DNA from: Synergistes jonesii
GTDB lineage: Bacteria; Synergistota; Synergistia; Synergistales; Synergistaceae
Length of the DNA stretch: 64,000 nucleotides
Direction: 5' to 3'
NCBI RefSeq assembly: GCF_000712295.1
Contig: NZ_JMKI01000002.1
Span: forward strand, 62,015-126,014
In this document: positions 60,652-64,000 of the stretch, piece by piece
How the letters are laid out: the number at the start of each line of letters is the position of its first letter
Position numbering within the stretch: the stretch's first letter is position 1
Position numbers and translations under genes: made by a program
The notes under the pieces: model-generated
What the model saw: only the letters and a program-made list of their open reading frames with translations
Databases searched by the model: none
What the model was told of the DNA's origin: nothing

Positions 60652-62466
60652 ATGACTGAGGAATATCAGGGAAGTTTTTCGGATTTCAATTTAAAGCCTA
60701 CGCTGCTCAGGGCCATCGAACGCAAGGGCTTCGAGCATCCGATGCCCGTGCAGACGGCCGTGCTCGAGGACGATGGGCTGCTCGACAACGACGTAATAGT
60801 GCAGGCGAAGACGGGGTCGGGCAAGACGCTCGCTTTCGCGCTGCCGCTTCTGAACATAGCCGACGCCCAGGAAAGGGAGCCGCAGATTCTCGTGCTCTCT
60901 CCGACGCGCGAGCTCGCCCAGCAGACGGCGCGCGAATTCGCGTGGCTCGGCGCCGACCTCGGAGTGAGGGTGGCGACGCTCGTCGGCGGACTCGACATGG
61001 AGCGGCAGATTCGCGCGCTTCGCGACGGCGCCGCGGTGATAGTCGGGACGCCTGGGCGCGTGCTCGACCATATACGCCGCGGCACGCTCCGGACGGAGGA
61101 TATACACAGCGTCGTATTAGACGAAGGGGACCACATGCTCGACATGGGATTCCGAGACGAGATGGAGGCGATACTCGAAGCAGTCGGCAGCGTCGACCGC
61201 ACGTGGCTCTTCTCAGCTACGATGCCGGACGAGGTGCTCTCTCTGGCGAAGAACTATCTCGACGCACCGAAGAAAATATCTCTCGTAGCGGATATCACGG
61301 CGCACAGCGAAATCTCGCAGCGCGCCTATATCATCCCGTCGCGAAAACGCTTCGAGGGGCTCACCAACGTGCTCATTTGGGAGAATCCGAGCAGGTCGCT
61401 GATTTTCTGCGGCACTAAGGCCGAGACTCAGGATATAGCGGACAGGCTGTGCGACAACGGCTTCCGCGCGACGGCGATACACGGCGACATGAGCCAGCGC
61501 GAGCGCAACAACGCGCTCTCGGCTCTGCGCGGCGGCAGGGTCGCGATACTCGTAGCGACCGACGTCGCCGCCCGCGGCCTCGACATCGACGCCGTGAGCC
61601 ACGTCATCCAGTACGGTATGCCGCAGAATCTGGAAGCGTTCGTCCACAGGAGCGGCCGCACCGGCCGCGCCGGGCACGAGGGGAGCAACCTCATACTGCT
61701 CACGTCGCGCGAGGCCCATCAGTTCAAGGGAATGATCGCGCACTCCGGCTCTAAGCTTAAGCTTGAGTGGATGCCCGCGCCGGACGCGGCGGAGATAGAG
61801 GGGCAGTCGCGGATACGCTTTGAGAACAACATCTTAGAGCACGCGCTCGAATCGAACGAATTCGACGAGTGGGCGCATGAGCTGCTCTCGCGCGAAGAAG
61901 CGCCGACGCTGGTGGCGGGTCTGCTCGCAAAGGCCTACGGCGACCAGCCCTCCGGCTATTCGATACGCGAGGACGTACAGGCGGAGATGGACCGCGAAAA
62001 GGGACGCAGAAATGAAGGAAGGGGGCGCGGTGAACGCGGAGACCGCTTCAGACGCGCCGATATGACCGGCGGCGTCGCGGTGCAGTTTTCGCAGGGACGC
62101 AGCGACGGCTGGGAGGTCGGGCCGCTGCTCGGCTCGCTCTGCCGCTGTCTCGGAATCGGGCGCGAGGACGTCGGCAACATAAAACTGCGCGACTCCAGCG
62201 CGACCGTCGAGCTTTCGCAGCGCGGCGCGGAAATGCTTGACGCGCGCAAAGAACGCCTCGCGCGCGACGGGCTCGTAGCGGCTTCCGTAAGGCCGGCCTC
62301 CGGCGAGAGGCGCGATTCGGCGCGCGGAGACAGAAAACCTCAGCGCAGCGAGCGCTCGTTCTTCAGAGAAAGGGAGCGCGACCGCGAATTTCGCCACGGA
62401 AAACAGCGCGACAGGGAGAGGGAAGCACAGCGCGGCGTAAGAAAGCGCTTCGCTAAGAAAGACTGA
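60652..62466 (+). CDS. DEAD-box RNA helicase with DbpA-type RNA-binding domain
   Basis: 604 residues. Walker A is AKTGSGKT (52-59), PTRELAQ follows, motif II reads DEGD (157-160) instead of the canonical DEAD, then SAT and HRSGRTGRAG. Residues of about 468-545 (GGVAVQFSQGRSDGWEVGPLLGSL) form a DbpA C-terminal RNA-binding domain. The tail beyond it is rich in Arg, Glu and Asp. Members unwind short RNA duplexes in ribosome assembly or mRNA decay, often under cold stress. The TCAGGAGGTACTGTA leader gives a strong ribosome site. Confidence 0.93.
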   Translation: MTEEYQGSFSDFNLKPTLLRAIERKGFEHPMPVQTAVLEDDGLLDNDVIVQAKTGSGKTLAFALPLLNIADAQEREPQILVLSPTRELAQQTAREFAWLGADLGVRVATLVGGLDMERQIRALRDGAAVIVGTPGRVLDHIRRGTLRTEDIHSVVLDEGDHMLDMGFRDEMEAILEAVGSVDRTWLFSATMPDEVLSLAKNYLDAPKKISLVADITAHSEISQRAYIIPSRKRFEGLTNVLIWENPSRSLIFCGTKAETQDIADRLCDNGFRATAIHGDMSQRERNNALSALRGGRVAILVATDVAARGLDIDAVSHVIQYGMPQNLEAFVHRSGRTGRAGHEGSNLILLTSREAHQFKGMIAHSGSKLKLEWMPAPDAAEIEGQSRIRFENNILEHALESNEFDEWAHELLSREEAPTLVAGLLAKAYGDQPSGYSIREDVQAEMDREKGRRNEGRGRGERGDRFRRADMTGGVAVQFSQGRSDGWEVGPLLGSLCRCLGIGREDVGNIKLRDSSATVELSQRGAEMLDARKERLARDGLVAASVRPASGERRDSARGDRKPQRSERSFFRERERDREFRHGKQRDREREAQRGVRKRFAKKD

Positions 62467-62481
62467 CGGTAGGATTTTACA

Positions 62482-62521
62482 AAGGGCTTACGCTCGCGGC
62501 GGAAGTCCCTTTTTTATTTTT
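62482..62521 (+). terminator. Terminator of the helicase gene
   Basis: GGGCTT and AAGTCCC pair with one bulged base around a GC-rich loop, followed by TTTTTTATTTTT. Confidence 0.7.
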
Positions 62522-62561
62522 CGGCCGGCGCGGTATAATTATGCACAAAGGAGCGTGTACG

Positions 62562-62858
62562 ATGACTTCCTTTTTCGAACGCGTCTACGAAATCGTAAAG
62601 GAAATTCCGCGCGGCAGCGTCGCCTCCTACGGGCAGATCGCCTTTATGACAGGTGCGCCGCACTGCGCGCGCCACGTCGGCTGGGCGATGCGCCGCGCGC
62701 CGGAGGAACTGCCCTGCCACCGCGTGATAATGGCGGACGGCTCTTTCGCACGCGGCGTCGACGGCGAGCGCTTTCGTTCGCTGCTCTCCGCAGAAGGCGT
62801 GACTTTCCTGCCCGACGGGCGCGTAGATATGAGAAAAAACAGATGGAGGGGCAGATGA
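62562..62858 (+). CDS. Small MGMT-family (alkyltransferase-like) DNA-binding protein
   Basis: 98 residues from the ATG at 62562, where AAGGAG is well placed; an ATG at 62541 has none. It consists only of the methyltransferase-type winged helix: VYEIVKEIPRGSVASYGQIA and the LPCHRVI motif (Cys52). Alkyltransferase-like proteins usually have Trp in place of that Cys, while full MGMT proteins have Cys plus an N-terminal domain that is missing here. It may therefore repair alkylated bases or only mark them for excision repair. Confidence 0.85.
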   Translation: MTSFFERVYEIVKEIPRGSVASYGQIAFMTGAPHCARHVGWAMRRAPEELPCHRVIMADGSFARGVDGERFRSLLSAEGVTFLPDGRVDMRKNRWRGR

Positions 62859-63023
62859 CGCGCGAAAGTATTCCTTTCTTTTAAAAATTTATGAGAGATA
62901 ATTCCATATTTTTTAAAACAGATATTCTATCCGCACCATATAATGATGCCCTTTTGTGCCAATCGTATTAATAAACGTTAGAACAGTAGGGTAAAAATCG
63001 GTAAATTCAAACATTACAAATGT
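62859..63023. other. Intergenic AT-rich stretch
   Basis: About 165 nt between the MGMT-like gene and the next promoter. I see no gene, terminator or repeat of note in it. Confidence 0.4.
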
Positions 63024-63052
63024 TTGACAGCTCAGAAAAATGATGTTATCAT
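63024..63052 (+). promoter_or_regulatory. Promoter of the leader peptide and oxoacid oxidoreductase operon
   Basis: TTGACA (63024-63029) is a perfect -35 box and TATCAT (63047-63052) a five-of-six -10 box at 17-nt spacing. The transcript would begin near 63059, about 24 nt before the leader-peptide ATG. Confidence 0.75.
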
Positions 63053-63082
63053 TCCCGCAATCTTGAAGAAGGAGGAAGCGTT

Positions 63083-63160
63083 ATGTTAAAGACTTTAAAC
63101 AGCAACAACATAATAATTATAATTATTAACGCGGCTCCTCCTCGCAGGATCGGCGTTTAG
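63083..63160 (+). CDS. Isoleucine-rich leader peptide (transcription attenuator)
   Basis: 25 codons with AAGGAGGAAGCG correctly placed before the ATG. Codons 10-15 are ATA ATA ATT ATA ATT ATT, six isoleucines in a row (NNIIIIIIN), and another Ile is the third residue from the end. The frame ends at TAG (63158-63160), 22 nt before a strong terminator. The arrangement equals that of ilv and other amino-acid biosynthetic leaders, where a ribosome stalled on uncharged-tRNA codons prevents termination. The regulated operon encodes a 2-oxoacid:ferredoxin oxidoreductase. Confidence 0.8.
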   Translation: MLKTLNSNNIIIIIINAAPPRRIGV

Positions 63161-63187
63161 CGCCGTTTGTACAAGCGAGTAAGGGGC
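63135..63187 (+). promoter_or_regulatory. Possible antiterminator pairing in the attenuator
   Basis: CTCGC (63141-63145) pairs with GCGAG (63175-63179), and CTCCT (63135-63139) with AGGGG (63182-63186) including one wobble. This would sequester the 5' arm of the terminator. A ribosome at the leader stop codon would cover the left segment, whereas one stalled on the Ile codons would leave it free. Confidence 0.5.
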
Positions 63188-63215
63188 CCTTTCAAATTGA
63201 AAGGGCCCCTTTTTA
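63182..63215 (+). terminator. Attenuator terminator before the oxoacid oxidoreductase operon
   Basis: AGGGGCCCTTTC and GAAAGGGCCCCT are perfect 12-base arms around AAATT, followed by a U-run. It lies between the leader peptide and the first structural gene. Confidence 0.9.
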
Positions 63216-63259
63216 TATCAAAATTTAAAAAAGGCTTTTAAACTTTAGGAGGAATTGCA

Positions 63260-63832
63260 ATGAACAAGACGGTAGAAGTAAGATGGCACGGACGCGGCGG
63301 ACAGGGCGCGAAGAGCGCCTCGGCGGTACTCGCCGAGGTTTTGTTCGAAGAGGGAAAGTACGTACAGGCATTCCCGGAATACGGTGCAGAGCGCCAGGGC
63401 GCGCCGATCCGCGCATACAATAGGGTTTCCGACGCTCCGATACGCCGCCGCTGCGGCGTGCAGAACCCGAATATCGTCGTCGTTGTCGATCCGACGATGG
63501 TCGAGAGCGCCAACCCAACGGAAGGCTCGGCCGAAGACGCACTCTATATAGTCAACAGCGGCGAAAACGCGAAGAAGCTCCGCAGCCGCCTCGGCGTCAC
63601 CTCGAAGGCGCGCGTACTCGTGGTGAACGCTACGAAGATAACTCTCGAAGAACTCGGCCAGAACAGGCCGAATGCCCCGATCTTGGGCGCCCTTTCGAAC
63701 GTTTTCACGGAGGTCCCCGTGGAGGCCTTCGTAAACCATTTTACAAACAAAATGAAAACGCTCCCCGCAAAGACGCTCGAAGCAAACCGCAGAGCGATAC
63801 TCCGCGGACGCGACGAGGCCGTCTTCGCATGA
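63260..63832 (+). CDS. 2-oxoacid:ferredoxin oxidoreductase gamma subunit (POR/VOR type)
   Basis: 190 residues. VEVRWHGRGGQGAKSASAVLAEVLFEEGKYVQAFPEYGAERQGAPIRAYNRVSD is the near-invariant N-terminus of the gamma subunit. It belongs to four-subunit oxidoreductases that interconvert pyruvate or branched-chain 2-oxoacids with acyl-CoA using ferredoxin. The delta subunit gene overlaps its stop by an ATGA. Whether the enzyme is a pyruvate or 2-oxoisovalerate type cannot be told from this subunit; the isoleucine leader upstream favours a branched-chain oxoacid. TAGGAGGAATTGCA is the ribosome site. Confidence 0.92.
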   Translation: MNKTVEVRWHGRGGQGAKSASAVLAEVLFEEGKYVQAFPEYGAERQGAPIRAYNRVSDAPIRRRCGVQNPNIVVVVDPTMVESANPTEGSAEDALYIVNSGENAKKLRSRLGVTSKARVLVVNATKITLEELGQNRPNAPILGALSNVFTEVPVEAFVNHFTNKMKTLPAKTLEANRRAILRGRDEAVFA

Positions 63833-64000
63833 GCAAACCACAAAGTTGGCAGGAGGTCCCGCCGGGCACCGTGGCCTTCGGGGCTTCCGCCCTCAAGGTT
63901 CAGACCGGGCTGTGGCGCTCCTCGCGCCCGGTAGTAGACGCCGCGAAATGCGTCTCCTGCCTCAAATGCTGGATTCAATGCCCCGACGACTCGATAGCAC
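63829..64000 (+). CDS. 2-oxoacid:ferredoxin oxidoreductase delta (4Fe-4S) subunit, partial
   Basis: 57 codons are visible before the window ends, starting at the ATG that overlaps the gamma-subunit stop. VVDAAKCVSCLKCWIQCPDDSIA is the first ferredoxin-type CxxCxxCxxxCP motif of the delta subunit. The second cluster and the alpha and beta genes should follow outside the window. Confidence 0.9.
   Translation, partial: MSKPQSWQEVPPGTVAFGASALKVQTGLWRSSRPVVDAAKCVSCLKCWIQCPDDSIA

Noticed and set aside
60422-60659. Small frames in the helicase leader
   Set aside because: No ribosome sites; they overlap the real helicase start and have Arg/Cys-rich, non-conserved-looking sequence.

Overview
The window reads as chromosome of an anaerobic, amino-acid-fermenting bacterium, most likely a member of the Synergistota (Cloacibacillus/Synergistes-like). 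This is an inference from gene content and moderately high GC, not from a marker gene. The supporting content is a complete bacterial V/A-type rotary ATPase operon, several 2-oxoacid:ferredoxin oxidoreductases, a glycyl-radical enzyme with its activase, corrinoid-dependent methyl transfer, and many amino-acid, purine and drug transporters. I see no rRNA, tRNA, CRISPR array or intact insertion sequence.

Layout. 1-7.8 kb (minus): quaternary-amine demethylation operon with a non-pyrrolysine MttB-family methyltransferase, its corrinoid protein, a BCCT transporter, a HyuA-like ATPase and a RamA-like corrinoid activator. A strong promoter has a perfect palindrome over its -35 box, and a divergent RpiR regulator follows. 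9.1-10.1 kb (minus): CobT-like protein. 10.3-19.1 kb (plus): V-ATPase in the order D-G-C-I-K-F-E-A-B. 19.6-22.0 kb (plus): lower-GC ArsR/permease/DUF2703/thioredoxin cassette that looks acquired. 22.1-31.9 kb: homoserine dehydrogenase, AGCS symporter, glyoxalase-like protein, NCS2 purine permease, two overlapping MATE genes, a PTS-IIC-like protein and a DHDPS-family aldolase. 32.0-35.9 kb (minus): iorA-iorB-paaK behind a strong promoter and a leader with a terminator. 36.1-41.4 kb: a Pta/Ptb-family enzyme, TlpA/CcdA pair, two EamA transporters and an orphan Na+-decarboxylase beta subunit. 41.4-54.3 kb (plus): surface glycan locus with bacillosamine-type genes, glycosyltransferases, LicD, flippase and a phosphonate module (three-domain PEP mutase fusion, phosphonoacetaldehyde reductase, phosphonopyruvate decarboxylase). 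54.5-64 kb: glgC, a HypD-like glycyl-radical enzyme with activase and GntR regulator, a DEAD-box helicase, a small MGMT-like protein, and the start of a 2-oxoacid:ferredoxin oxidoreductase operon (gamma, delta).

The most interesting material is regulatory. The oxidoreductase operon at 63.26 kb is preceded by a consensus promoter, a 25-codon leader peptide with six consecutive isoleucine codons, and a strong terminator whose 5' arm can pair with an upstream segment: a textbook isoleucine attenuator in front of a gene usually regarded as catabolic. The iorAB-paaK operon also has a promoter-leader-terminator arrangement, and its leader carries eight NAG triplets at almost exact 5-nt phasing, resembling a TRAP target. 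Together these suggest that the ferredoxin oxidoreductases here may run in the reductive, amino-acid-synthesizing direction. The second notable system is the glycan locus, where LicD plus a CTP-transferase/PEP-mutase fusion suggests phosphonate (probably 2-hydroxyethylphosphonate) decoration of a surface glycan.
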